In this document: piece after piece, positions 18,621 to 27,262 of the stretch | How the letters are laid out: each line of letters begins with the position of its first letter | Position numbering within the stretch: position 1 is the stretch's first letter | Assembly: GCA_005777315.1 (NCBI GenBank) | Contig: SXMN01000299.1 | Location: 1 to 39,967, forward strand | DNA from: Verrucomicrobiales bacterium | Lineage (GTDB): Bacteria > Verrucomicrobiota > Verrucomicrobiia > Limisphaerales > F1-12-MAGs170 | Length of the DNA: 39,967 bases | Direction of reading: 5' to 3' | Translations under genes and position numbers: made by a program | The notes under the pieces: generated by a model | What the model saw: only the letters and a program-made list of their open reading frames with translations | What the model was told of the DNA's origin: nothing | Databases searched by the model: none

Positions 18621-19328
18621 ATGCCGAAGACCTTGAAAAAGCCCCTTTACAAGAGAGCCCTGCCATCCATCGGACCGGATCAGCTCGAAGGCGCGATCTA
18701 CCTGGTGCGTGGCCAGCGAGTAATGCTGGACAGCGATCTCGCCCCTCTCTACGGAGTCCTCACCAAGGCGCTCAATCAGGCGGTTCGCAGAAACCTCGAC
18801 CGGTTCCCGGAAGATTTCATGTTCCAACTCCTGCCGGAGGAGGCGGACATCTTGAGGTCACACATTGTAACCTCAAGTTCAACCACGATGGGAACGACTC
18901 AACAAAAAGCCCATAAAGGCGGTGGAACCTCGAAGAACTTGAAGTCACAAATTGTGACCTCAAGTTTTGAGCACGGTGGCCGCCGAAATCTTCCGCTTGC
19001 TTTTACCGAACAGGGTGTGTCGATGCTCTCGAGCGTTCTGCGCAGCGCCCGCGCCGCCAAGGTAAACATTGGCATCATCCGGACGTTTGTCCGGCTTCGG
19101 CAGTTTTTCGCATCACACTCTGAATTGGAACTTCGCCCCTCTGAACTCGAGAACCGTTACGACCGGAAGTTCAAAGCCGTGTTCGATACCATCCGGGAGC
19201 TGATGGATCGTTCCGATCCAGTGAAGCCCGAGGATGGCCGCGAAATCGGCTTTCATTCCGCATCACAAATGAAGGAGGAGCATCGGCCTTACCGTTGCTT
19301 CACCGCGCGGACGGATGCACATTCGTGA
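18621..19328 (+). CDS. ORF6N-domain protein inserted within the sdh operon
   Basis: 235 residues. Residues 15-95 match the ORF6N domain (IYLVRGQRVMLDSDLAPLYG, AVRRNLDRFPEDFMFQL), a DNA-binding module of phage antirepressor-like proteins. The rest follows the bacterial ORF6N pattern (FTEQGVSMLSSVLRSARAAK, IIRTFVRLRQF) and ends with the usual IGF. Length is slightly above typical because the segment HIVTSS/QIVTSS occurs twice, each copy encoded by a 27-bp palindrome. It sits between sdhA (19 bases) and sdhB (23 bases) on the same strand and would be co-transcribed. There is no metabolic reason for this position, so it is best read as a mobile or selfish gene that settled in the operon without breaking it. 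Frame appears intact. Confidence 0.88.
   Translation: MPKTLKKPLYKRALPSIGPDQLEGAIYLVRGQRVMLDSDLAPLYGVLTKALNQAVRRNLDRFPEDFMFQLLPEEADILRSHIVTSSSTTMGTTQQKAHKGGGTSKNLKSQIVTSSFEHGGRRNLPLAFTEQGVSMLSSVLRSARAAKVNIGIIRTFVRLRQFFASHSELELRPSELENRYDRKFKAVFDTIRELMDRSDPVKPEDGREIGFHSASQMKEEHRPYRCFTARTDAHS
18851..18877. repeat. 27-bp palindrome, copy 1, inside the ORF6N gene
   Basis: CTTGAGGT and ACCTCAAG flank a centre in which ACA/TGT also pairs; 11 of 13 position pairs are complementary. It encodes LRSHIVTSS. It is a near copy of the palindrome at 18938-18964. Confidence 0.75.
18938..18964. repeat. 27-bp palindrome, copy 2, inside the ORF6N gene
   Basis: CTTGA, A/C mismatch, then a perfect GTCACAA-A-TTGTGAC core; 12 of 13 position pairs are complementary. 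It encodes LKSQIVTSS, in frame with copy 1 and 87 bases further on. The GTCACAAATTGTGAC core looks like an operator half-site pair, but it is also coding sequence that is conserved in ORF6N proteins. Confidence 0.75.
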
Positions 19329-19351
19329 ATTCGATATCCACCTGATTTCTC

Positions 19352-20098
19352 ATGAACCTGAAGCTGCAAATCTGGAGACAAAAGAACGCGAGCACTCATG
19401 GGCACTTTGAAACCTATGAAGCAAACGATGTCAGCCCTGACATGTCCTTCCTGGAAATGCTGGATGTGGTGAACGAGGGAATCATTGACCGGGGTGAGGA
19501 TGCCATCGCATTTGACTCCGACTGTCGCGAGGGCATCTGCGGCACCTGCTCGCTCGTCATCAATGGAATGCCTCATGGCGGACATCGCGCCACCACCGCG
19601 TGTCAGTTGCACATGCGTCACTTCACGGATGGACAAACCGTTTTCATCGAGCCTTGGAGGGCCAAACCGTTTCCCGTTCTGAAGGATCTCATTGTGGATC
19701 GCGCCGCATTTGACCGCATTGTTCAGGCAGGTGGTTTCGTGTCAGTGAGAACAGGAGGCACTCCCGATGCGAATGCCATTCCAATTCCGAAGGAAGATGC
19801 GGACCGTGCGATGGACGCCGCAGCCTGCATTGGCTGTGGGGCGTGTGTTGCGGCATGCAAAAACGCTTCTGCCATGCTGTTCGTCGCTGCCAAAGCCTCC
19901 CACCTCAACACTCTGCCCCAGGGCAAAGTGGAGAAAGACCGCAGGGTGCTGGGCATGGTGGCGGCCATGGACAAGGAAGGCTTCGGCAACTGCACTGTCA
20001 CTGGTTCGTGTGAAGCGGTTTGCCCAAAGGAGATCAGCCTTGATTTCATCCGGCAATTAAACGGCGAATATCTGATCGCCGCACTCAAGGGCAAATAG
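19352..20098 (+). CDS. sdhB: succinate dehydrogenase/fumarate reductase iron-sulfur subunit
   Basis: 248 residues. The [2Fe-2S] cluster motif is [12 protein letters not shown] with a later Cys in TACQLHM. The C-terminal ferredoxin domain carries [11 protein letters not shown] and [12 protein letters not shown], for the [4Fe-4S] and [3Fe-4S] clusters. It transfers electrons from the SdhA flavin to the SdhC hemes. Sequence order and length fit the non-proteobacterial SdhB that goes with b558-type SdhC. It is last in the operon, 23 bases after the ORF6N gene. I see no strong Shine-Dalgarno sequence before it, so its translation may depend on readthrough from the inserted gene. Confidence 0.96.
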   Translation: MNLKLQIWRQKNASTHGHFETYEANDVSPDMSFLEMLDVVNEGIIDRGEDAIAFDSDCREGICGTCSLVINGMPHGGHRATTACQLHMRHFTDGQTVFIEPWRAKPFPVLKDLIVDRAAFDRIVQAGGFVSVRTGGTPDANAIPIPKEDADRAMDAAACIGCGACVAACKNASAMLFVAAKASHLNTLPQGKVEKDRRVLGMVAAMDKEGFGNCTVTGSCEAVCPKEISLDFIRQLNGEYLIAALKGK

Positions 20099-20288
20099 GT
20101 CTTGTTACGACGGTGCGGATCCCTCCCGCTGCCACCATCGCAAACAGCCGGATGGAGCCCCTTGGGTGGTCTGCCTTGATGCGGTTTTAATGGTTGAATC
20201 CACCGCTCGCGCGTGCATCCATTTGTTTGTGAATTCCGCAGCCCACAGTTTCGCAACCGCGGTCGTTCTCCAAAACTTCCTGGTCAGC

Positions 20289-21680
20289 ATGACTCTTTGG
20301 TCGTGCTTGAACTTTGGATTCCTGGCTGGAGCTGATGACTGGCCGCATTTTCTTGGTCCTCGGGGTGATGGCACCTCCCTCGAGGCCGGTCTCCTGGAGC
20401 GTTGGCCTGAAAGTGGGCCGCCGAGATTGTGGACTCGCAAGGTCGGCACGGGATACAGCGCTCCGTCGGTACGTGATGGAAAACTGGTGTTGCATCACCG
20501 GACTGGCGGCGAGGAAATCGTGGAATGTTTCGATGCCACCACAGGAACCCCCCGATGGCGTTACGCTTATCCGAGTCGCTATCAAGATCCCTACGGCTAC
20601 AACAACGGTCCGCGCTGCACGCCTTTGCTCACCGCGACTCGCTGTTACACATTTGGTGCTGAGGGGAAGCTTGTGTGTGTCGATCTTGCAACGGGCAAGC
20701 CCGTCTGGCAGCGAGACACAGCAAAGGATTGGCAGATCCCCGAGGCGTTCTTCGGCGTTGGAAGCACGCCATTGCTAGAAGGCGACCGGCTGATTGTGCC
20801 GGTGGGAGGACAGCCCAACGCAGGCGTGGTGGCGCTGCACGCGGCCACGGGGCGAACATTATGGGAGAGCGTTGGTCAGTCGAACTGGACGGGCGTGGTG
20901 ACGATTGGCTGGCGGGCCGAGGCGCCTTATCGATGGAGCGGAGTCGAGAAGCAGGCGAGCTATTCGTCGCCTGTCGCGGCGACAATTCACGGACGGCGGC
21001 ATCTGTTGTGTTTCATGAGGCAGGGGCTGGTTTCACTGAATCCAACGAATGGCATGGTGAACTTCTCGAGGTGGTTTCAATCGCAGGTTAACGATTCCGT
21101 GAACGCGATCAACCCGGTGGTGCAAGAGGACTTGATTCTATTGTCCGGCGCGTATTACCGCGTCGGCGCGGTGTTGCTGAGAGTGAAACCCGACGGCAAA
21201 TCGATCGAGGAAGTCTGGCGCATTCCAAAACAACCAATGGATCCTGCGGACCGCGACCCTGGTACAGGTCGTTGGAAACCGCTGCCTTTGGAGATGCATT
21301 GGAGCACGCCCATTCTGCATGATGGCTACTTGTATGCCTTCAGCGGTCGCAATGAACCCGACGCCCACTTCCGCTGCGTGGAACTGAGGACGGGCAAAGT
21401 GATGTGGGACCGTGACGAAAGCTGGCCGCCCCACAGCACGCCCACACCGGGAGTGTATGGCCGGGGTTCGGCCATCATGGCGGATGGCAAATTCATCTCG
21501 CTTGGCGAAGGAGGATTGCTGGGACTGTTCGCCGTTGATTCCAGGCAGCCTCGTGAGCTCTCTCGCTGGCAGGTGCCGGAATTGAAGCATCCCTGCTGGG
21601 CAGCGCCTGTTTTGTCCAACAAGCGGCTTTACCTGCGGAGCGAGGATCACCTTGTCTGCTTTGATCTGGCGCAGAAGTGA
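20289..21680 (+). CDS. PQQ-like beta-propeller repeat protein, exported
   Basis: 463 residues from MTLWSCLNFGFLAGADDWPH. The frame is open back to 20166, and an ATG at 20190 would give a longer hydrophobic leader; no candidate has a good ribosome binding site, so the start is uncertain. The body shows repeated propeller blades of the type LVCVDLATGKPVWQ, VVALHAATGRTLWE and CVELRTGKVMWDRD, beginning with DWPHFLGPRGDG. This family (PQQ-like/YncE-like) is common as secreted proteins in Verrucomicrobia and Planctomycetes. PQQ binding or dehydrogenase activity cannot be claimed. It converges on the repeat protein at 21691 with 10 bases between. Confidence 0.87.
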   Translation: MTLWSCLNFGFLAGADDWPHFLGPRGDGTSLEAGLLERWPESGPPRLWTRKVGTGYSAPSVRDGKLVLHHRTGGEEIVECFDATTGTPRWRYAYPSRYQDPYGYNNGPRCTPLLTATRCYTFGAEGKLVCVDLATGKPVWQRDTAKDWQIPEAFFGVGSTPLLEGDRLIVPVGGQPNAGVVALHAATGRTLWESVGQSNWTGVVTIGWRAEAPYRWSGVEKQASYSSPVAATIHGRRHLLCFMRQGLVSLNPTNGMVNFSRWFQSQVNDSVNAINPVVQEDLILLSGAYYRVGAVLLRVKPDGKSIEEVWRIPKQPMDPADRDPGTGRWKPLPLEMHWSTPILHDGYLYAFSGRNEPDAHFRCVELRTGKVMWDRDESWPPHSTPTPGVYGRGSAIMADGKFISLGEGGLLGLFAVDSRQPRELSRWQVPELKHPCWAAPVLSNKRLYLRSEDHLVCFDLAQK

Positions 21681-21690
21681 GGCGGCGAAG

Positions 21691-23715
21691 CTATTTCGTC
21701 AGTCGGAAAAGACGCATCGGGTGATCCGGAGCCATTGGAATGATTGCCTTCGAACCACTCGCGGAAACGCCCTTCAAATCTTCCCAAGGGAGATTCAAGC
21801 CGGTCTTGGTTTGAACCTTGTAGGCGGAGAATTCTGTGCCCCAGCAAAGGACGAAGTCATCACCACTCTCACCGGCGAAAAGGCTGGGCCCGGTGGCTGG
21901 TGAAGTTGATTCCACCAAGGCATTGATTTGATCACCGGAATACCGCACCGCCAATTGCACTCCGGCGATGGGCTGATTCAGGCCGTTATAGCAGATGAAA
22001 CGGCCATTACGCTTGGGAAGCGAAATGATTTGAAAGCTTTCACCAAGCTTTGGAACGAAGCCGGCGAGAATCAAACGCAGCGAACCCTCCGCGACTACCT
22101 TGTCGTCCTGAATCGTTCCGGTGACCTCGAAGCGGCTCAATCCGGTGGCGGTGGCGGTTCCGCCAATGCGGATGGCAAGTTCGCCAGCGGGCCCCTGGGT
22201 GAACGCATTCTGACTGTTGAGGACACCGCTTAACACCTCGATTGTGCCGTGGTTGATGATGGGACCAACTCTCGCGGTGGCGGTACCACCGATCTTGCGG
22301 AGGAGGCCGCGGTTGATGAATCCACTGCCACCAAGCGCGATATTTAACTGCGCGTCAAAGCCGAGATCAAATGTGCCACCCGGCAAGTTTTCAATGCGGC
22401 CGCCGGCACTTTGCAAAATCTGACCGCTTGTCCATGTTGTCTGGGCTGTGTTGAGGAGCCAGCGCCCGGCGAGATTCTTTTGAGCCGTGCCTTGAATGGT
22501 GACTCCACCGAGAGCGGTGATGCTACCGCTTCCGGCGAAGCCACCGGAATTCCATAAGAGTGGACCAGTGACGGTCAGTGGGTCGCTGCCGGAAATATCA
22601 CCGCTGAGACTCAGCGCGGCGAGATCCACTTCCTGCCCCGAATTTAGCGTCAACGTTGCCGCGTTCAATCGAAGTGAGTTTCCAAGGCTGAGAGGCTTGC
22701 TCCCTGGCTTGAGAGTGAGCCTGCCCGATTCAACCTGGACGGTTCCTCCAATGTCGAATGTACCGGACATGGCCATGTCGGTCGCATTGACGAGGCTGCT
22801 GCCCGCCCCGGAGATGGCTGACTCCTTTTCAAACACCGGACTCCCCTGAATCTCAAGAGTGGTGCCAGATCCGACCTGATACCGGCCACTGTTGCTTCCT
22901 GTAGTGTCAGTGGTTCCGACTCGCAACGTGCCGGATTGGATCTCCACCAAACCGTCATTCTCCATGCCACCAACCAGGGTCTTTGAATTTCCGGACTTGC
23001 GGATTATTCCCTTGTTCCGCAGGCCGAAACTGCCGAATGCTGGGCGGAGCTCGATCCCGTCCGTGATTTCCATTGTTCCGCCTTCCAGAACTTCGATGCC
23101 ACAATTGCCTCGCGTCTGGAACGTGCCGGAAGACCAGATGATCCTGCCAGAATTCTTGACCGTCCTGTCAGTGAGATTCGCAGCACTTGTGAGCGCAATC
23201 TTCCAGGTTGCCGAACCGCTGATTGTCATCTCACTTGCGCCACTGATGTTCCCCGCAATCCATTCCAGTTCGCCGTTGACGGTGATCAGGCCCGCCCCGG
23301 CCAAAGTGCCACTGACGATTCGAAGCAGGCCCGCGCTCACCAGAGTTTTCGTCGAGGTGAGAATGCTGCCTTCAATCTGAAGCGTTCCCTTGCCACCGAC
23401 GGTCATTGGGCCCGTCACGGTCATGGGCTGCGATTTGATTACAAGTGCCTGACTGCCCAAGGGGCCGCCCAAGATGATGCTCGTGACTGTTGTATTGGCA
23501 TTCACCGTGACGGTGTAGGTGCCATCTGAAGTGATGAGTGCCGTGTCACCCGGGCCGGGGATCTTGTTCGGACTCCAATTATTGGCGACGCTCCAATCGC
23601 CACCGTTCTTGTTGGTCCACGCGATGTCATCGGCGCTGGCATGGCCAGGTCCGGCAACAAGAATTGCCAGCACCGCCAAAAAGAAAGGAAGCGCAGCGCG
23701 CACTTTGGTATTCAT
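21691..23715 (-). CDS. large exported protein with passenger-like beta-repeat stretches
   Basis: 674 residues from MNTKVRAALPFFLAVLAILV, a signal peptide ending near GHASA. The mature part opens with W-x-N-x-x-GGDWSVANNWS and continues with repeated short strands rich in Gly, Thr, Ser and Asn (TVTGPMTVGGKGTLQIEGSI, SLSGDISGSDPLTVTGPLLW). These are like the beta-helical passenger sequences of Verrucomicrobia autotransporter-associated proteins, but no autotransporter barrel or PEP-CTERM tail is visible. The end (YKVQTKTGLNLPWEDLKGVS, then MRLFRL) is the short C-terminal module seen on many secreted Verrucomicrobia proteins. Surface or extracellular location is inferred. It follows the SDR gene by 71 bases on the same strand. 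Confidence 0.8.
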   Translation of the reverse strand: MNTKVRAALPFFLAVLAILVAGPGHASADDIAWTNKNGGDWSVANNWSPNKIPGPGDTALITSDGTYTVTVNANTTVTSIILGGPLGSQALVIKSQPMTVTGPMTVGGKGTLQIEGSILTSTKTLVSAGLLRIVSGTLAGAGLITVNGELEWIAGNISGASEMTISGSATWKIALTSAANLTDRTVKNSGRIIWSSGTFQTRGNCGIEVLEGGTMEITDGIELRPAFGSFGLRNKGIIRKSGNSKTLVGGMENDGLVEIQSGTLRVGTTDTTGSNSGRYQVGSGTTLEIQGSPVFEKESAISGAGSSLVNATDMAMSGTFDIGGTVQVESGRLTLKPGSKPLSLGNSLRLNAATLTLNSGQEVDLAALSLSGDISGSDPLTVTGPLLWNSGGFAGSGSITALGGVTIQGTAQKNLAGRWLLNTAQTTWTSGQILQSAGGRIENLPGGTFDLGFDAQLNIALGGSGFINRGLLRKIGGTATARVGPIINHGTIEVLSGVLNSQNAFTQGPAGELAIRIGGTATATGLSRFEVTGTIQDDKVVAEGSLRLILAGFVPKLGESFQIISLPKRNGRFICYNGLNQPIAGVQLAVRYSGDQINALVESTSPATGPSLFAGESGDDFVLCWGTEFSAYKVQTKTGLNLPWEDLKGVSASGSKAIIPMAPDHPMRLFRLTK

Positions 23716-23786
23716 GGAGAACATTCCGTATGCTGCCGGGACTCTTCTACCCTTCCGACTCTGCTCAGGCGAACTCAAAGAAGCGC

Positions 23787-24698
23787 TTATCGCGGTTCGG
23801 GATCGAAGTCCAATTCACCAGCATCCTGGAGCCGCTGAATCTCCGCGGTGTAGCCCTGGCGAAACGTCGGGTACTTGAATTGGTACCCCAGCTCCATCTT
23901 GAGCCGCCGGTTCTGGACTTTCTTGTTTGTCGTGCCGCGCTTGCGTTCGGCTTCCTTGTCTTCCGGTACGAACGGAGGCATCCACTTGCCCAACGTCTCC
24001 GAAAGCCAGCGGAAAAAGTGGATCATCGGCACCGGCTCTTCATCCACGGCGTTGTACACCTCGCCTGGACGGCCGTTCTTCAGAGCGGCGATGATGACTC
24101 CGACGATATCGTCGCGGTGAATCATGTTGAGGATGCGTTCGCCATGCCCTGGAATCTTCGCTTCATTGCGAAGGTACTGCTTGAACCAATGGCCTCGATC
24201 CGGGCCGTAGATGCCGGCCACCCGCAGGATGACTGCCGGGAAATTCTTTTCCCGCGCCGCATTGATCAATGCCCGTTCCGCCTCCACCAGCACTTTGGAA
24301 GTCTCGGACTGCGGCTCCGTCGGGCTTGATTCTTTCACGGCGGAACCGTCCATCTGCCCATAAACACCCGTGCTGCTCGTATAAATGAACTTCTTCGGCG
24401 GCGTGTGTTCGAGCCACGAAAGAAGGAGGCGCATTCCATCCACATACACCCGACGATAATCTTCGACTCCGCCGTGGCTGGACGAGGCTGTATTGATGAC
24501 CCAATCGAACGGACCTGGAAGCCGGGCAAGATCCTCGGATAGTGTGAAATCTCCGGTCAATGGGGTGATGCCGGCTTCACTAAGGACTGCCGCGCCGCTC
24601 GTTGAGCGCCGCAGACCGAATACCTGGTGGCCTTGCTTTGCCAGCTCTGATCCAAGCGGAATGCCGACGTAACCACAACCAACGATCAAGACTCGCAT
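23787..24698 (-). CDS. NAD(P)-dependent epimerase-like SDR protein (atypical)
   Basis: 303 residues. A Rossmann fold begins MRVLIVGCGYVGIPLGSELA, and the extended-SDR signatures FDWVINTASS, YTSSTGVYG and LRVAGIYGPDRGH are present. At the usual YxxxK catalytic position the sequence reads SETSK, so the Tyr is replaced by Ser. This resembles the YeeZ-like atypical SDRs that bind cofactor but whose reaction is unknown. No membrane segments. It starts just after the divergent hydrolase promoter region and is probably co-transcribed with the exported repeat protein that follows. I give no specific substrate. Confidence 0.88.
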   Translation of the reverse strand: MRVLIVGCGYVGIPLGSELAKQGHQVFGLRRSTSGAAVLSEAGITPLTGDFTLSEDLARLPGPFDWVINTASSSHGGVEDYRRVYVDGMRLLLSWLEHTPPKKFIYTSSTGVYGQMDGSAVKESSPTEPQSETSKVLVEAERALINAAREKNFPAVILRVAGIYGPDRGHWFKQYLRNEAKIPGHGERILNMIHRDDIVGVIIAALKNGRPGEVYNAVDEEPVPMIHFFRWLSETLGKWMPPFVPEDKEAERKRGTTNKKVQNRRLKMELGYQFKYPTFRQGYTAEIQRLQDAGELDFDPEPR

Positions 24699-24849
24699 GG
24701 CCTGAGTATAGCTCTCCGCTTACGCCGCGACCATCACGTTTCGTGGGTTTCAGCAGCTTGTTGGCATGATGCTCCAAGCCGGAAGAATCATTCCTGCTGA
24801 CAAAGCGTGTTCATGCTGGTATGCCCATCTCAGAAATCCACCCGCAACC

Positions 24850-27240
24850 ATGTCTATGAAAATGCTTATCAAGCTGCAGCTCCTGTTCATTCTGACCTTC
24901 GCACACGGGTTCGCTGGTGTTGTTCAGGCTCAAACATCTGAAAAGTCGCTTCTCACTGGGACGAAACCGCTCATGAGGGAAGGCGATCTCGCGATGCAGA
25001 TCGTCGATGGGATTGATCACTATCTGGATCGTGCGCTCGATGAGCGAGTCGCCGGCCGCAAACAGTTCTGGAAGTTCAACACATCGTCGGCTTCCGCCTA
25101 TCAGGCTTCCTTGCTCGCTGCCTCGGAGACCAACCGCCTCCGCCTCCGTGAAATCCTTGGAGTAGTCGATCAACGCGATCCAGTTCAGATGCGCTTTCTG
25201 GGAAATGTTGGTTCCGATATGTCTGCGCATCCAGCGGAAGTCGGTCGTGCCGCTGGTTATCGAGTGTTCGCCGTGGCGTGGAATGTCTTTCGAGGTGTGG
25301 AAGGTGAAGGCTTGCTTCTCGTGCCCGAGGGCGAGCCAAAGGCCGACATCATCGCAGTGCCGGATTGCGATTGGACACCTGAGCAAGCCATCGGTCTTGA
25401 GCCTGGAGTTCCTGCCGAGCAGCAGTTCCCCCGGCGCTTTGCTGAAGCTGGTTGCCGGGTGCTCGTGCCCGCGTTGATTGATCGCGGAGATAAGTTCGCT
25501 GGCAATCCTGGAGTCCGCTCCGTGAAGCACAGCCAGCGTGAAACTCTCTGGCGTGCCAGCTACCAGATGGGCCGCACGCCGCTCGGTTATGAGGTTCAGA
25601 AGATTCTGGCCGCCGCCGATTGGCTCGATCGTTCGCGAACAGCCGGTCCTCGAACAAATGAGTGGAGCACCACGATGGCTCGAATTCAGAACCCGGGTTT
25701 AGGCCGGCAGGAGCTTGGAATCGTGGGTTTCGGGGAAGGCGGCTTGCTGGCGCTGTATGCCGGGGCACTCGACACGCGCTTCCTTGCGGTCGGCGTCTGC
25801 GGCGCGTTCGGCTTGGGCCATCGCAACTTCGACCAGCCGGTTTATCGCAACGTGTGGTCGCTTCTGGAACGCTTCGGTGACGCCGAACTTGCCGCGATGA
25901 TTTTGCCGCGCGCGATCATCATCGAGCACGGAAAGTATCCAGTGGTCCAACACTCCGACCAGTTTGGTGGCGCGCCAGGGAAACTGTGGCGTCCTTCCGC
26001 TCAGGAAATCGAATCGGAACGCCATCGCCTGAACTTGATGGTGCCTGAAATGGCGTCGTACTTCCTGACTGCCACAGAAGACACCGTATGCGATGCTGGG
26101 ACGGCACATAGAATTTTCCTCAAACTTTCCTCAACCGGATCCATCAATTCCCAACTAGGCGGCGCGCCGCTGGCGTTGGCAGGAATCGGTGACAGCGCCG
26201 CGCGCACCCGCCGCCAGTATCTTCAAATTATCGAGGACACTCAGCAACTTACGCGTGAGAGCGAATACACTCGACGGGAATTCTGGAAGAAGGCGGATCG
26301 TTCAAGCGTGGACAAGTTTACCGCCAGCGCTCAATCGTATCGCGACTACTTCCGCAACGAGACGGTCGGCATGATCCCCAAGGCTTCGATTCCTCCCAAT
26401 CCCCGAAGCCGTTTCCTTTACGAGACGAACGGTTACCGAGGCTACGAAGTCGTTCTGGATGTTCATCCGGACGTGATTGCCTACGGAATTCTTCTTGTGC
26501 CCACCAACATCAAGGCTGGAGAGAAGCGGCCGGTTGTCGTGTGTCAACATGGCTTGGAAGGCCGCCCACGAGACCTTGCCGATCCAAATGTGGAGAACGC
26601 CGCGTATCACCGTTACGCCTGCCGCCTGGCAGAACGGGGCTTCATCACGTTCTCACCCCAGAACTGCTACATCGGGCGGACAAAATTCCGGCAAGTTCTG
26701 CGGAAGGCTCAGCCGCTTGGGCTCACGCTGTGGTCATTCATCACGCGGCAGCACGAGGTGATCACCGACTGGCTGGCTGGCTTGGATCATGTCGATCCGC
26801 AGCGCATTGCCTTTTACGGGTTGAGCTACGGCGGCAAGTCCGCCATGCGCCTTCCCGTGTTGGTGGAGCGCTATTGCCTCAGCATCTGCTCGGCGGATTA
26901 CAACGAATGGATCTGGAAGAACACTTCCTCGCGCTCGCCCTACAGCTACTTGTGGACGTCAGAATATGACATGCCTGAGTGGAATCTGGGCAACACTTTC
27001 AACTACTCGGAGCTTTCATGGCTGATCTTCCCACGACCGTTCATGGTCGAGCGCGGCCATGACGATGGCGTGGCCCCGGACGAATGGGTCGCCTACGAAT
27101 ATGCAAAGACCCGCCGTCATTTTGTAAAATTGGGGCTTGCGAACCGAACGGAGATCGAGTTCTTCGATGGGCCACATACCATCAATGGAAAGGGAACATT
27201 TGATTTTCTTCACAACCATCTCAACTGGCCGAAGCCGTGA
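24850..27240 (+). CDS. exported tandem alpha/beta hydrolase, C-terminal lobe likely active
   Basis: 796 residues from the Met at 24850, where a signal peptide starts (LQLLFILTFAHGFAGVVQAQ). Two alpha/beta-hydrolase lobes follow. The C-terminal lobe (about 520-796) has YGILLVPTNIKAGEKRPVVV, nucleophile elbow GLSYGGKSA (Ser659), an acidic candidate in VERGHDDGV and His in FDGPHTING, so a full triad is plausible. The N-terminal lobe (about 100-440) has the same layout, but its elbow reads GFGEGG with Glu296 in place of Ser and is probably inactive. Family resemblance is to dienelactone hydrolase/acetyl-xylan esterase-like proteins. It is followed 22 bases later by a CBM9-like gene, which suggests polysaccharide processing outside the cytoplasm. 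Confidence 0.88.
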   Translation: MSMKMLIKLQLLFILTFAHGFAGVVQAQTSEKSLLTGTKPLMREGDLAMQIVDGIDHYLDRALDERVAGRKQFWKFNTSSASAYQASLLAASETNRLRLREILGVVDQRDPVQMRFLGNVGSDMSAHPAEVGRAAGYRVFAVAWNVFRGVEGEGLLLVPEGEPKADIIAVPDCDWTPEQAIGLEPGVPAEQQFPRRFAEAGCRVLVPALIDRGDKFAGNPGVRSVKHSQRETLWRASYQMGRTPLGYEVQKILAAADWLDRSRTAGPRTNEWSTTMARIQNPGLGRQELGIVGFGEGGLLALYAGALDTRFLAVGVCGAFGLGHRNFDQPVYRNVWSLLERFGDAELAAMILPRAIIIEHGKYPVVQHSDQFGGAPGKLWRPSAQEIESERHRLNLMVPEMASYFLTATEDTVCDAGTAHRIFLKLSSTGSINSQLGGAPLALAGIGDSAARTRRQYLQIIEDTQQLTRESEYTRREFWKKADRSSVDKFTASAQSYRDYFRNETVGMIPKASIPPNPRSRFLYETNGYRGYEVVLDVHPDVIAYGILLVPTNIKAGEKRPVVVCQHGLEGRPRDLADPNVENAAYHRYACRLAERGFITFSPQNCYIGRTKFRQVLRKAQPLGLTLWSFITRQHEVITDWLAGLDHVDPQRIAFYGLSYGGKSAMRLPVLVERYCLSICSADYNEWIWKNTSSRSPYSYLWTSEYDMPEWNLGNTFNYSELSWLIFPRPFMVERGHDDGVAPDEWVAYEYAKTRRHFVKLGLANRTEIEFFDGPHTINGKGTFDFLHNHLNWPKP

Positions 27241-27262
27241 TCTTGAAAACTCACTTTCCAGA

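Noticed and set aside
18851..18964. ORF6N palindromes as transcription terminators
   Set aside because: They lie inside an intact coding frame and have no T-tract.
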